Below, piece by piece: positions 36,920 through 48,774 of a stretch of DNA of 64,000 nucleotides. The notes beneath the pieces were generated by a model. That model was not told where the DNA came from. It did not search any database and saw nothing but the letters and a program-made list of their open reading frames with translations. The translations under genes and the position numbers were made by a program. Each line of letters begins with the position of its first letter. Position 1 is the stretch's first letter. Origin of the DNA: Brachionus manjavacas (Eukaryota > Rotifera > Eurotatoria > Ploima > Brachionidae); the NCBI GenBank assembly GCA_019054805.1, contig JAHQIY010000002.1:2294001-2358000 (forward strand), read 5' to 3'.

Positions 36920-38242
36920 TAAGAAAATTTAATATAAAACTTTTCACAAAACGTAACCAATACGCTTCTAAATTAGGTCTTTAGTATTAAAGACTGTTTG
37001 TTTTAGAGAATTATAAAGTAAAAATATTGAATCTAAACTGCATGAGATTTTTAACTTTTCATAAATACATTTTTTAGTTAACATCAACATTAGTATACTG
37101 ATATAAAAAAAATTTATTCAAAATGTGTAAGAAATAACTAAATTTTTGAAAAATTAAAATATAAGCTACCGTAATTGTTTTCATTCACTGCGAAAATTAA
37201 TAAATAATTTTGATCCTCTCATTAGTATCACTTGAAAATGCTGACAAGTAAAATAAATTAAAGCAAATTTGAGTACAAAAAAATACTGAAACAAAAAATT
37301 ATATTACTAAAATAAAACCAAATTATTTTTATAAAATTTCATATATTTGTCTAACCCTTCTGTACGACACGATAAAATTCATTTTCTCTAATTAACATGA
37401 ATATGTATAATTTATCTAGTAAAAAATTATTCAAACGATTGCAAGCTATGCCGAATATCACTCAATTTTAGCATAAATTTCATTAGAGACAAATTTTGTG
37501 TCACTTTCACTGTTTACTAGCATTTGGGTGAAATTTAAGTAATGTCAGATTTTAGATCTAAAATTCATTATTTAGTTACTTTTTATTAATTAATCATGTT
37601 AGCGACAAAAAATTCTTTAAATCAAACAATTTTCTTTTAAAAAACATAAATCTAAAATCTAAAATTGAACCTAAACGAAGGATTTAGTTCCATTCTGAGT
37701 TGCCTGAGGCTCAAATCAAATTTATTTATAATAATAATAATTTTTCTAAAATTTAAAAAAATAAAAATATTTTATTATTACTTAAAAGATAAACGGAAAT
37801 TCTTTAAAAAAAATTTAATTGAAAAATACAATTTATTTTGTTTTTTATTTTTTAACTGTGCTAAAAAATAATCATAAAGAAAGATAAGTATTAACTTCAA
37901 ACATTTGAAGATCAATTCAGCCAAAGCTCACTAATTTTTTTTTGTTTGAAATTTAGTCTTTTAGTATCAAGGACTAGAATTAAGATTTCAATTTGTTAGT
38001 TATTTTTATTTTTAATATATCCTGTTTCACAAAAATAAAAAAAAAAATGTGATCGATAAAGACGAGATAAATTTTTAGGGAAATTTAAAAAGAATTTTAT
38101 TACACAAATTGTCGTTTATTTATAAACTTTACACTTAATTTTATCAATTAAAACGATATCTTATGTTCTAAAAATATTTCTATTATGATTTAAATAATTA
38201 GAGCTAAAATTAGCAAAAAAAGAAAATAAAAATTGAGAAAAA
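36920..38242. other. Intergenic, PPP4R1 to GTPBP1
   Basis: AT-rich, no gene seen. A third GCCT-hairpin repeat (GCCTGAGGC at 37702-37710, followed by ATA repeats to about 37742) is present. The 3' flank of GTPBP1 lies at the right. Confidence 0.5.
37702..37742 (+). repeat. GCCT-hairpin repeat tail, third copy
   Basis: GCCTGAGGC (loop shortened relative to the other copies) is followed by TCAAATCAAATTTATT and an AAT microsatellite, the same order as at 1312. Confidence 0.35.
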
Positions 38243-39922
38243 TTAATTCAACTTTGGTGTAGGACTCAGATTGACTTTAGTTATTGTACCGATAGCTTTA
38301 GTGCGGCCTTCTCTAAAAATCAATTTTAATCCTGGTTTAAGATATTCGGGATTTTTGATGAACCCAAGCTTGACAAGCGCCTTGTCACCAGTTCTTAAAT
38401 GTTCCACAGACATTTCTAAAATAGTAGCAGTCTGGCGTATGCTGCCACAATGAACCATCGCTTGATAATTAACACTAATGGTGGTTGGATGATGAAGTAT
38501 CAAAATTTCGGCTTCAAAAGCCCAAGAAGCAACTGCCTCCATTTTTTCCGATAGCAAAACCATTCCTTTCCTCAGCTCACTCCTTTTTATCTTTTTCAGA
38601 GCAAACGAAGCTGTCTGTCCACCGGCACATTCTTTTACCGGCATTCTCTTTCTGTGAATTCCTTTAATTACAACATTTCTAAAATGACCTATCAAATCAG
38701 GTCCTAGTTGCATGGTGTCGTTCAGTTGAATTTTCCCCTTGTAGCATGTGCCAGAAATAACAGTGCCAACACCAGGCACCGAAAAAATCTCATCAATTTG
38801 AAATTCGGCTGGCTCGTTTTTTCGGTGTTCCATGCGAGAATGTAGCAGGTTCAAAAACATCTTGACCAAATCTATGTTTTTGCCGCTCACATTCGAAACC
38901 TGAAAAATTGGACATAATCTTTGAGAGGTGAAGTTTCTGGCACAGGTAACAACATCATCAGAAGTCGTGACTGGGTATGGCAGCTTTCTGCACCCGGGTG
39001 ATTTCAAAATTTTGAGCAAAACTTTTATCGTGTCTTGAAGAACGTTCGGAGGGCACATATCAATTTTTGTCATGATTATAAAAACTGGAATATTCAGTGC
39101 CAGAGCTAGACCTAGATGCTCTTTGGTCATCCCAACAGCGCCCATATTTGAGCCCACCATGAGCATACAATAATCGGGTGCATGTCCAGTCATTCCGAAA
39201 ACAGTTGTTTTTAAATATTTTTCATGGCCCGCCAAATCTACAAAAGTTATTACTTTGTTTGACTTTTGGCAAATTTCCTCCCAATCTTTGGTCGAATGAA
39301 GATTGGCGTTTCTAACAACATTACCAAGCGAATCAAAGCCAAGAATGTCATTTCCAACCGAACTAGTTCGGCCTGATTCAATTTCATGCTTGTGACGAAA
39401 CAGTCTTGTTCGAGCCTCTCCACGACCATTGTCAAGAATGCCATGAGTCAGGACACCTAACATTGTAGATTTTCCCGAGTCTACATTTCCGACAACTGCA
39501 ACTCGAACTTCAATAAAATCATCAGATGCTTTTTTAGTTCGAACAATGTAATCCCGAGTGATTTTTTCTGCCTTGCCATTTTCTGTTTGAATTTTATTCT
39601 CTTTCAAAAAAACAATGGTTGCATCTAATTGCTGCTCAAATGAAAGTAGGGTTTTTTCAGCCGAATTGATTTCATCAATGGTAAAACCATTGTTTTGATC
39701 AATTGAGATTATAGTCTCTCCATTGAATTTTTTTAGCTCGGCTTCTAGATATAATTTTAGACTTTCTAATTGCACTTCATTTGGCTCCAGCCAGTTGACT
39801 TTTACATTCTCATTGAGATCAAGTTTTAGATTGAGTTCGTCCGGGGCAAATAAGTTGTGAATTTTGGAATTTTTGTCATCAGCTCCTACAACATTATTTA
39901 GAATTATATCTTTAGTCTCCAT
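38243..39922 (-). CDS. GTPBP1: GTP-binding protein 1 (GTPBP1), intronless
   Basis: A translational GTPase of the EF1A/HBS1 superfamily; in mammals GTPBP1 helps deliver aminoacyl-tRNA, resolves stalled ribosomes and links to exosome-dependent mRNA decay. One uninterrupted frame, 559 aa. The GTPase motifs are present: G1 GNVDSGKS (145-152), G3 DLAGHEKY (229-236) and G4 TKID (285-288). The [19 protein letters not shown] stretch and the [14 protein letters not shown] segment are specific to the GTPBP1/2 branch. Domains II and III follow ([42 protein letters not shown] at the C-terminus). The N-terminal ~135 residues are shorter than in vertebrates and lack the Gly/Ser-rich start. No intron, unlike its neighbours; this may be an ancestral state or retroposition, and no poly(A) relic is recognisable. 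Confidence 0.93.
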   Translation of the reverse strand: METKDIILNNVVGADDKNSKIHNLFAPDELNLKLDLNENVKVNWLEPNEVQLESLKLYLEAELKKFNGETIISIDQNNGFTIDEINSAEKTLLSFEQQLDATIVFLKENKIQTENGKAEKITRDYIVRTKKASDDFIEVRVAVVGNVDSGKSTMLGVLTHGILDNGRGEARTRLFRHKHEIESGRTSSVGNDILGFDSLGNVVRNANLHSTKDWEEICQKSNKVITFVDLAGHEKYLKTTVFGMTGHAPDYCMLMVGSNMGAVGMTKEHLGLALALNIPVFIIMTKIDMCPPNVLQDTIKVLLKILKSPGCRKLPYPVTTSDDVVTCARNFTSQRLCPIFQVSNVSGKNIDLVKMFLNLLHSRMEHRKNEPAEFQIDEIFSVPGVGTVISGTCYKGKIQLNDTMQLGPDLIGHFRNVVIKGIHRKRMPVKECAGGQTASFALKKIKRSELRKGMVLLSEKMEAVASWAFEAEILILHHPTTISVNYQAMVHCGSIRQTATILEMSVEHLRTGDKALVKLGFIKNPEYLKPGLKLIFREGRTKAIGTITKVNLSPTPKLN

Positions 39923-42091
39923 TTACGAATGAGAGAAGAAAAAAAACGATAAATTTCTTAAAGAAACAAGATATGTTTAAAAGATTGACAAAAAATTTTC
40001 TATAACAAAACGATGATTTGTATAGTGAAAAAAAATTTAATATGTCAATTTTCAAAATTTGAAAGCAAGAAAAAGAGAGAGTGAATTGAAAGTTTAGTTT
40101 TTGATTATATAATTTGAATATTTCAACATAAATTGCATGAATTTTTTAAATTCAATTTTCTAAAATGCAATAATTAGTTTATTCTCTGCATATAATTCAA
40201 AATGATGAATCTAACATGGTGTTATGTTATCTTTTTTTTGTTTACGAAAGTTTTAAAATTACATTAAGATTGTGAAATTGGCTAAGATAAAAAATGACTC
40301 TTGACTAAATTAAATTAGAAAAATTAAGAAGATTTTATCTAAAAATTAAAAATAAATTCGACCTTATATTTTAATCAATTTAACTTAAAAATCTTATATT
40401 TAGGTAAATTTTCTCAAAAAATTAACTAGATAATATTATTTTTTTTTGAATTTTACATTTTATCTATGGCTTTACAATGAAAGTAATTTTCAAATTACCC
40501 AAAAAACTGTACCGCTAAATCCAGTTTGTTTTTTAAAGTAAATTTATATCAAAAATTTTCATTTTTGAATTTACTTCTAAAATGAGGAATTTAAGAAATA
40601 TTTAAGTTTTGTAAAATAAATTAAATTCAACCATAAATTGAAGAAACTACTCTATGTCATTCATATTTTTATTATTTAGAAAATAGATTAGTTTATTAGC
40701 CAAGGTCATGTCTTGGTACTTAAAAAAATAAAACAAATTTTTAAATTTGATCCTACATTGACTGATGCAATAAATGTAGTCAGTCAATTACTTTTGCCAG
40801 TTATTAATGATTCCCATATTTTATGAATCATTACCAAAGTGATATTAAAACCAAAGTTTAATTTTTATATAAAATTGACAATTACTTTTTGCTAGAAAAC
40901 GGAAACAATTTCATTTAAATTTTTAAATTTCTTCTTGATTAATTTGTGCAATTTTTTTTAATTTTAGCTATTAAATTTTCAAATTTTATTACCATTAAAG
41001 ATTGATGCCTTTTCTTACTGTTTCGTTCTTGATGAAATTGCTACAAAGGACATATAAGCTGATGTAAACAAAAATGAAAATTTATAGCTTATTGTACTTA
41101 CTGACCATTGAAATAAATAAAGAAAAAGGTGGCGAATTTTAATTTTCTGATGTCACTGATATTAAAAAGTTTAGTTAGCTAGTGAAAATTGTTTCGTTTT
41201 GAAAATCTAAATAATTTTTGAAAAATGCAAAATGAAGAGTCATTCCAAAATCAGTGCAAAACATTTTGATAGAAATAGAAACAATTAACCAAAACTCAAT
41301 TTAATCAGAATTATAAATGATAATATGATAGAAAAAAAAGGTTATACTAGAAAAGGACTAGATTAATTATATGGTAATCAAAATAATGTCATATTTGGAA
41401 TGAAATTAATAAAATAAAAAATATTAAAAAAAATTTAAATAAAATTTGAATTGATCCTTTAATTTTTTTTAACCAAAATTGATTAAATTCTCATATTAGA
41501 TATAACAACGTTAGCTATCTTGATTTTTTATATTTTTAATTAAAAAAAAAAAGAGTATTCACTTTTATAAATACTCAAAAACAAAATTCTTGAGTTTAAT
41601 TAAGTTGATTGTAATAAATAAAAACAGTCTTTTGAATATTATTCCAAAATTTTCAAAATAGTTACGTAAATATATTCAACTCTGAGTTTGAAATAAAATC
41701 AAAAGAAAAACTTTTAAATTTTAATTATAAAACATCCAAAAATTCGATTGCCATCATTTCGAAATTATTGCAAGATTTAATTTTAAGTCAACAAAATTTC
41801 ATTAAGCGTTTAATTAACATTATGACATAATTTTTTGATAAAATTTTCTATTTTTTAGTGATTAAATTGGAGGGTTTAATTTTGAAGATGAAACATTCAT
41901 CAATATATCAGTCTAGTTTTATTTGAATTGATATAAAATATTAAATTTAATGCTGACTTTATTTAATGATAACTTGTCTTTTGCAAAATTTCGAAAACTA
42001 ATTTTATATAAATAATAAAAATTTAAAACTTTTTTTCCAAGTCGATTTTTATGCTATGAAATTTAATTAAAAATTTTAATAAAATTTTTAT
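39923..42091. other. Intergenic, GTPBP1 to LRR gene
   Basis: About 2.2 kb of AT-rich DNA. No ORF, tRNA or clear repeat was recognised beyond A/T tracts. It must contain the GTPBP1 promoter at its left end. Confidence 0.5.
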
Positions 42092-44047
42092 TTATTTGTT
42101 CTTAAGACTTGATAAAATTTTTTCGAAATCGACTTTAGTTCCACCTTCGTAAAGAATACTTTTTGTATTAGATGTCGAAATAACTGGACCGCGTAAACAT
42201 TTGAAATCAGGCCTCATTTCTTGTATTTCTATTAAAACATTTTCAAAATCTTTAGTAACCGGAATTTCCTTTAATAAATTATTAAAATAAAACTAAAAAT
42301 AATAGCATCAACAAACTGAAAGTTCAAGTAGCTCCAAAATCGAAGAACTATTTAATTTTATTGAGTAGATAATTGCCAAAGCCCCTGATGTTGTTATCGG
42401 ATTATTTGACATCTAAATTTAGTCAAAAATAAAAATTTAAATTTTTTTTAATCCATTGATATTATTTACATTTAAACTTTTAAGAGAGTCGTTTTGTTCA
42501 TAGGCATTGGCAATAGCAGCTGCACATTCGGCTGTCAGTCTGGTATTACTTATGTTTAAATTCTCAATAGTATTATTACTTTTGATTACATCAGCCAGAA
42601 CTTTTCCGCCATCGGTATCAAAGCCATTAAATGAAACATTGCAGCGTTTTAAACGAACATTTTCTTTAATGCCAAGAGCTATTTCTTTGGCTGCTTTTCC
42701 TCTAAAATTATTCCAACTTAAATCCAATACTTCCAATGTATCATTTGAGCCTTTGAAAATTCAAAAAATTTCAAAGAAAATAAAAACAAAAAAAAAACTT
42801 ACTTATAAATTGTCCCAAAAATTTTCCACTCTCTTCACCAAAATTGTTGTGACTTAGATCAAGTTCTTTCAATAGTCGATTTTTCTAGTAAATTTAAGAT
42901 ATATAAGAATTCATCTTAATTACTCTACGTACTTCAAGAGCAATAGTCAAAATTTCAATGTCTCTATCGGAAAAACAATTTCCAGACAAATTGAGTTTTT
43001 TAAGAATGCAGTTTTCGGAGACCATTCGACATACTTCCTGGGATCCTTGGGTGGTTTCACCTAGTCTATTGTCCGCTAGTGACTAGATAAAAATAGACAA
43101 TGTTTCTTTTTAAATTATTTACAACTTACAAGTTCAGTTATAAAATCATTTTGACGAACCATTCTAGACAAATATTTAGCACCACTAAATTCAATCCAAT
43201 TTCCGTCAAGGTATAACTTTTCAACATTAAAATTATGCTTTAAAAAATGAGCTTAACATTTGTTAATTAATTTGAAAAAAAAATTTACCCATAGAGGCTT
43301 TGAAATGGCTCTTACTTCATCGTTACTAAATTGATGGTACCTCATCACCAGTTTTTTATTTTCAATGTGTGCCATGAAATATCTACATGGTATTACCTTT
43401 AAATTTTCGCACATTTTAATATAAATATCTTTAGGTGTGTTGGATTGTTTATTTTTTTTTTCATCATCTTATTTTATATTTTTATTTAAAAAATAAGTTT
43501 TATTGAGAAATTCTACCCTCTAAATCTGTCTCATAATCTTTTTCATTATCTATATCATTTGAGTACAATAAATCAGGATTAAGGATCTTTCTTGGTTTTG
43601 GGATTTCGATGTCATTGTCGTCATCATACTCATCCGACGATTCGTCGTAAACACTTTCACCCAGTTCAGTAATAAGTACCTGATTATTTTGATTGGCATC
43701 ATCTTCGTCTTGATCTTCGTCTTGATCTTCGTTTTCTTAAAATTAAAATTGTATTTGATTTTAAAAATTAAATTATTTTTCTAACCTAATTTTTGTTTAA
43801 ATGACGAACTTCTAAATGTAGCTTGAGAGCGCTGAGCGGGAGCTTTATTAGTCGCTGGCCGCGAGGCAAATGTTGAGCTTGAGCGCGACTCAGGTTCATC
43901 AGTCTCGTCAATTTTCTTTTTAATAAAATTTTAATAAACAAGAATCTTAAAAATGTTTAATCATTTCTAAACCTCAATAGTGACATTTTTAAATTTTCTA
44001 CTGCTATTAATTAGCTCATTATTGTTTGGTATTAAGGCATCAGTCAT
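42092..44047 (-). CDS. Leucine-rich repeat protein, LRRC74A/B-like
   Basis: A ribonuclease-inhibitor-type LRR protein, role unknown. Ten exons: 43973-44047, 43786-43915, 43517-43735, 43289-43467, 43130-43237, 42933-43082, 42803-42884, 42470-42750, 42317-42412 and 42092-42268 (1497 nt, 498 aa). All phases close. The N-terminal part is Ser/Arg-rich then acidic (EDQDEDQDEDDAN; DESSDEYDDDND). LRRs then follow: LYLDGNWIEFSGAKYLSRMV, LADNRLGETTQGSQEVCRMV, KKLNLSGNCFSDRDIEIL, LLKELDLSHNNFGEESGKFL, LEVLDLSWNNFRGKAAKEI, CNVSFNGFDTDGGKVLADV and LNISNTRLTAECAAAIA. The end IPVTKDFENVLIEIQEMRP resembles the conserved C-terminus of LRRC74 proteins (a (V)PVNKEF.. segment). The final exons are short, as in the family. 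Assignment to LRRC74 rather than another NLR/RNH-type LRR is moderately sure. Confidence 0.85.
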
Positions 44048-44950
44048 TTTTGCAAATAAAAATCTCAATAAAATTAAAAGCATTTAAAATATTTCAGTTG
44101 ACTTATTTTTGTAAAGCTCTTAACAAAGCTAAATTCCGTCGTATTCATGAAGAACTACTAATAGAATTCTCTAAAATTAAATTGTTTTTTAGTTTTGATA
44201 CACAAAGCTTAAGCATATTTGGACTAATACGTTTGAAGAATTTTGAATAAAAAAAATGTAACTTAAAATACTTGAAAAAGTTATAATCATAATGTAAAAA
44301 CAGCTTTGAAAAGTAAATATTTTTTATTAATATTAAAACAGAAGTTTTAAATTTAATAAAAATGTTTCTATTTGCAGTCAACTTTAAATTAAACTTTTTA
44401 ATGTTTATTTAGTAATATAACGAAATCTTACAATTTTATAGAATACAAAATATGATTTTGGACTAAAATTAAATATAATCATTTTTTAAATTAGATGTTA
44501 GTATTCTTTTAATTACAAAAAAAAATCAATCATCAAATATTTTAATCAAAAGCTTTTGAAAAATTTACTTAATTTTTTTATTATTTATTTATATTAATCC
44601 TACTAATTTTGGTCTTTTAAGTTAATATTTTTTTTAAATCGATTAAAGCCTCTTGCGTAACCTAATTTTTAAATTGACAAAAAATTTTTAGATTTTTTTA
44701 CATAAAATTTTAAAACAATCCGCTAAATTCCTTTTTAATTTAAATAATATTGAACAAATAACAAATTCAAAATTGACAAAATTTTATTAATTGTTAAGTC
44801 TCGAAAGCAAATTAAATAAATAATCTGAAAAGCTCAACGAGCTATTCATTAGAAGTAAAAATTTAAAAAAAAAACTAATCTTTCAAAGACTAATTTTTGA
44901 TTCAAAAAATATTAAAACACTTTTTTTATAAAAGAGCGACTATGAATTAC

Positions 44951-45055
44951 CTCCAACAAATGTTCAGTTTTGATCAAATTGTCTGTATCCTTTTGATGAT
45001 TGTTTGGTTGGTTGTCAATTGCATCCTGGTTTGTTTCGTTGTCATTTGCAAACAT
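44951..45055 (-). CDS. Candidate alternative first exon of the LRRC74-like gene
   Basis: An ATG at 45055 opens 35 codons (MFANDNETNQ ... TEHLLE) ending exactly at a good donor (GAG|gtaatt), phase 0. The LRR gene's exon 2 (43915) also begins in phase 0, as does its own first exon, so the two leaders are interchangeable. Both leaders end in Glu before KIDETDEP. The peptide is Asn/Gln/Asp-rich with no sign of decay. Splicing to exon 2 is inference; it could instead belong to an unrecognised small gene. Confidence 0.4.
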
Positions 45056-46435
45056 TTTCCTAAAGAAATAAAATAAAATTAATTATTTTCTAAATGATTT
45101 TGGCAGTCAAATATCGCTTGGAGGAATAAAATTCAATTTAAAATAAAATCACACCTCGAAAAATAATGAAGTCAAGTAAAAAGAAAATAAAAACAAAAAT
45201 TAAAAAATTCTAAAGAAAGTGAGCTTTACCAAAAGAAGCCAAAATCACAAAAGAACTTTTTGATTGTTTTAGGTTTTGATAATTATTCTATTCACTAGTT
45301 TCTTATATTAGAAAACGATTTTCTTAATAATTTCTAAGGCTTCGACTAAATAAGTATTAAAATTTCGACTCGGCTTTAGCAGTCTTTTTTAAATATTCGT
45401 TTTCTTAAGTTATTTGATTTTTTGTTTGTTTTAAAGATTTTACAGTGCCTAAAAAGTGTATCCAAGCGCACTATCGTGCACACTTTATGTTCAAAAGTCT
45501 TATCACTTGTTTGAATTTTAATTAAGTACTTCAGAATTCAAATTATTTCATTTCCTTTTGAATTGTTCATAATATAAAACGTTACATAGTAACCAGTATG
45601 GATAATTCAAAATTTTTATTTTTAAAAATAGAATTAAACCAGCGACAGACAAAACACAAGTGAAACGATGCAATTTTGATCAGACTCCAAAAATATTGAT
45701 CTTATTATACATTTATTTTTAGTAAATAAAAAAAAAATTATTTAAAAATTAATCGATTGAAATCAGACTAAATTTTTGAGTTGTTTGAATAGGAGCAGAG
45801 CTTTTTTAAAGAAGAAAATCATTGTAGCAAGATTAATTTGGAAAAAAATTCAAACAATTAAAACTTTTTGATTTTAATTTAACTAATTTTAAATTATAAT
45901 AAAAATTTAGTTGATTTTCTTTTAACTTTAAATGAAAAACGCCAATCAGTTTATAAATGAATTCATTTCGTAAATGTTCTTGAAGCATTTTTATTAAAAT
46001 TTTGTTACACCTGTTGTACTACTTTACTTGAATAGCGAAAAATTATGCAATCCAGTTTGAATCGTTATCAAAAAATACATAACTAAGATATGATTTATTA
46101 TTTAGCCTGTGTGAATCTAAAAATAATAATTTTATTTTTTTAAGAAGCTAATTTTGATTTGATATTAAACTAATTGAATTTGAATCATTAGGGTGGCAAC
46201 TTATAACACTATTATCTTTAATTGAAAGCTTAGCCTTATAAATGATGTATTTAACTACTAAATCTTATCTATTCAAACAACGCTTTTTAACAAAATTTGC
46301 ATCGTTTTGTAAATGAGATTTTCATCACGAAAATATAATTAGACAAAGAAAGTTTGAATTAGCAAAAACATTTTGACTCGAAAAAAAAAATGTATAAAAG
46401 CCTAGAGAAATCTTGATAATTTTTATTATTCAAAA
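45056..46435. other. Intergenic, LRR gene to sepiapterin reductase
   Basis: AT-rich; no gene. At 45441 the sequence TACAGTGCCTAAAAAGTGTA resembles a Tc1/mariner terminus (TA + CAGTGCCT...), but no second end was found. The promoter of the following gene lies just before 46436, with TATAAAAG at 46393-46400, about 40 bp upstream of the ATG. Confidence 0.45.
46393..46400 (+). promoter_or_regulatory. TATA-box-like element upstream of sepiapterin reductase
   Basis: TATAAAAG lies 36 bp before the start codon. If used, the 5' UTR would be only about 5-15 nt. A match in such AT-rich DNA can be chance. Confidence 0.3.
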
Positions 46436-48726
46436 ATGAAGCGTTTGATAGTTGTAACTGGTTCATCAAGAGGTATTGGAAGATCAATCGCTCTTGAGCT
46501 TAATCGTACTTTTAATAGTGACAGTTCATTTTTGCTTTTGGCCAGAGACTTGGAAAGTTTAGAATCTGTAAAGAGTCAAATGGTAATTGATTCAAAGGCA
46601 AAAAATCAAATACATCTAGTTCAAATTGACTTCTCGGCTCAATATGAAATGTCCGATTATTTTTCTATTTTGAAAAACACCCTAACAAGCTCTCAGGTGG
46701 AAAAATTGAAAGAAGTTATTGCGATTTACAACCATGGTACATTAGAATTTGGCTCAGTTTCATTAATTGCACAAGAAAATTTGCGTCAAAAGTTTGAAAC
46801 CAATTTATTCAGTATATGGTCTCTTCTTTCAGCATTGAATCTTTTCATTCCAGATAGTCTTGTGCCAAAACAAACTCATGTAAATGTAAGTTCTGGCTAT
46901 GCAAATGAGCCTGTTGCCAATTGGTCTGGTCATTGTTGTGGTAATTTTTTTTAAAAAATTTTTAAAATTAAGAACTTTTTCAAAAAAATGATCGCACCAA
47001 GGATCGAACTTGGGACCTCCTGTGTGTTAGACAGATGTGATAACCACTACACCATGCGATCTGTATTTTTTTTCCATATTTTTTATTAAGATACCACAAG
47101 ATTAGCTTAAAATTATTTTATCAACTAACTCTCGAAAATATTTTAAATTTATAAGTTATTGATTACTTTATGATCTAACATTTATTTTTTTTAAATTTAC
47201 TCTTCTCTATTCAAAAAAAAAATTTTTTAAATTTTAATTTTTTTCAAGAGTCTTAAAAGGAGTATGTCTTATAACAGTCTATTTTTCTTTGGCTTTGAGC
47301 TTGTTCTAGTGTTAGAAAACAAATTTATATATTATTAATTATTATAAAGTTCTTGAGACAAAGATGAAAAAAATATTCAGCTCTTTAATTTCAAAGTTTG
47401 CCTTTGACCTTAAAAATGGTCCTAAAAAAGGGCTGCCAAAAATAAAGTTTTTTTTTATTTTTAAAGGTCAAAAGCAAACTTTTAATTTAGTAAGTTGCAT
47501 ACTTTTTAATTTTTGTTCCAAATAAACCATAAAAATTTTAATATGAATTTAAATGAGATCCTCTGTATTTTTAATTCAAGTAGGAGCTAAAAATTTAAGT
47601 CTTTATTGGTATTCAAAAATTGCTTTGTTCTTTATAATCTCAATACTATCGCAGTCGGATTTAAGAATGGATGACCAGACCGGCAATGCTATATCTAACA
47701 AAGAACGATCAAATTTTTATGAAAATAATTTAGAAATTTACCTGATTTCTCCTAATGATACTTATCTAATTTTTCATTCAATTCATAGTTAACTAAAAAA
47801 GAATATTTTCGTTTTATTTTTCCTTAAAAAAAGGTCTGTTTTCAATATTTTTGATAAGATCATAAAAATATGAAAATAACACCAACAATTATTGCTATTC
47901 AACATAACTTTTATGTGAAAACTTAGTAAAATTACAGTTAAAAACTAAAAAGCTAAAAACTATACGTTCATTCAAACTGGGTTATTTTTTTTTGTGTTCA
48001 AATTGTGCAAATTTAAAAAAATATCAAATTTTTTTAAGCATTTTTCGATTTAAATTTTGGATTTCTTTTAATGTACTAAGTTTTCACATTGTCAACCCAA
48101 ATTTAATTCAAATTAGAAGAAAATTAAATTCTTTGCATTATTAGCCTTAATATTTTAAGAATAGAAAAATAAATTTTAATTTGAAAAAAAATGATATATC
48201 AATAGATTAAAACAAAAGATATCTGGTCTTTTTTAACTTCATCAGCCAGCATTGACTAAAAAATATTCTCTTTACTTATATAAATAGAAAATCGATTTAG
48301 GAATTATTAAAAGAATTAATTTTAAAATCAAATAGCTTCATAAAAATAAATTAAATTTTAAGCACGCTCAGCAAGAGATATGCTTTTCAAATGCTTTGCC
48401 TTGGAACAGCCTGGATTTAAAATTTTAAATTATGAGCCCGGAATAGTTTATACAGGTCAGCAGTTTTAAAATATCTATTATTCAATTTTGTTATATATGT
48501 TGTCTTAATTGAAGATATGCTCAAGCAAGCTTGTCAATTTTCTGCTGATTATAAAGGTAATAAATAAAATAAAATTAATTGAGTAGAATTTATTTAAAAT
48601 TGTCATTTTATCAAAGATGGATTTGCTAGTGGTAAATTTAATATGCCAGAGGACACTGCTCGCAAACTAGTAGAAATAATACGCGAGAACGCTTTTCTGT
48701 CCGGATCGAAAATAAAATTTAATTAA
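46436..48726 (+). CDS. SPR: Sepiapterin reductase-like short-chain dehydrogenase with altered catalytic pair
   Basis: Sepiapterin reductase makes tetrahydrobiopterin from 6-pyruvoyl-tetrahydropterin using NADPH. Exons are 46436-46940, 48363-48455, 48515-48556 and 48617-48726 (750 nt, 249 aa; human 261). The cofactor motif TGSSRGIG (8-15) and NHG (99-101, normally NAG) are present, as is the VNVSS strand with the catalytic Ser (about 153). The second exon gives ARDMLFKCFALEQPG and ILNYEPGIVYTDM, as in human SPR (AARDMLFQVLALEEP, VLNYAPGPLDTDM). The end LSGSKIKF matches KSGAHVDF. At the normal YxxxK position the sequence is WSGHCCARSARD, so Tyr is His166 and Lys is Arg170. The register is fixed by W163 and ARD on either side, and the junction lies between C168 and A169. 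The first intron (1422 bp) contains an antisense tRNA gene. Ends 48 bp from convergent B9D2. Confidence 0.88.
46941..48362 (+). other. Intron 1 of the sepiapterin reductase gene
   Basis: At 1.4 kb it is far longer than the gene's other introns (59-60 bp). It contains the tRNA-Val gene near its 5' end. A 79-codon open frame at 47553-47792 shows no domain character. No additional phase-compatible exon encoding a YxxxK segment was found. Confidence 0.5.
46989..47061 (-). tRNA. tRNA-Val (anticodon AAC)
   Basis: The minus strand folds as a full cloverleaf. The acceptor stem GATCGCA pairs with TGCGATC over 7 bp. The D arm is GGTGTAGTGGTTATCAC, which matches the A box. The anticodon loop is CTAACAC with anticodon AAC. 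The T arm CCAAGTTCGATCCTTGG matches the B box (GTTCGATCC). The discriminator base is A. It is followed on its strand by a run of T (a Pol III terminator, 46981-46987). There is no intron. It resembles animal tRNA-Val(AAC) (TAGTGGTTATCAC then CCTAACAC). It lies antisense inside the first intron of sepiapterin reductase. Confidence 0.95.
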
Positions 48727-48774
48727 TTAAAGAATATTTTTCTATTTTTTTATTATTTAAAAAAAATAAAATAT

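Noticed and set aside
45441-45490. Tc1/mariner element suggested by TACAGTGCCT
   Set aside because: Only one possible end was found, with no second terminus or transposase; left as a note rather than a feature.
47553-47792. 79-codon open frame in the sepiapterin reductase intron
   Set aside because: No recognisable domain. It cannot be joined in phase to supply the missing YxxxK without breaking the conserved W...ARD register.
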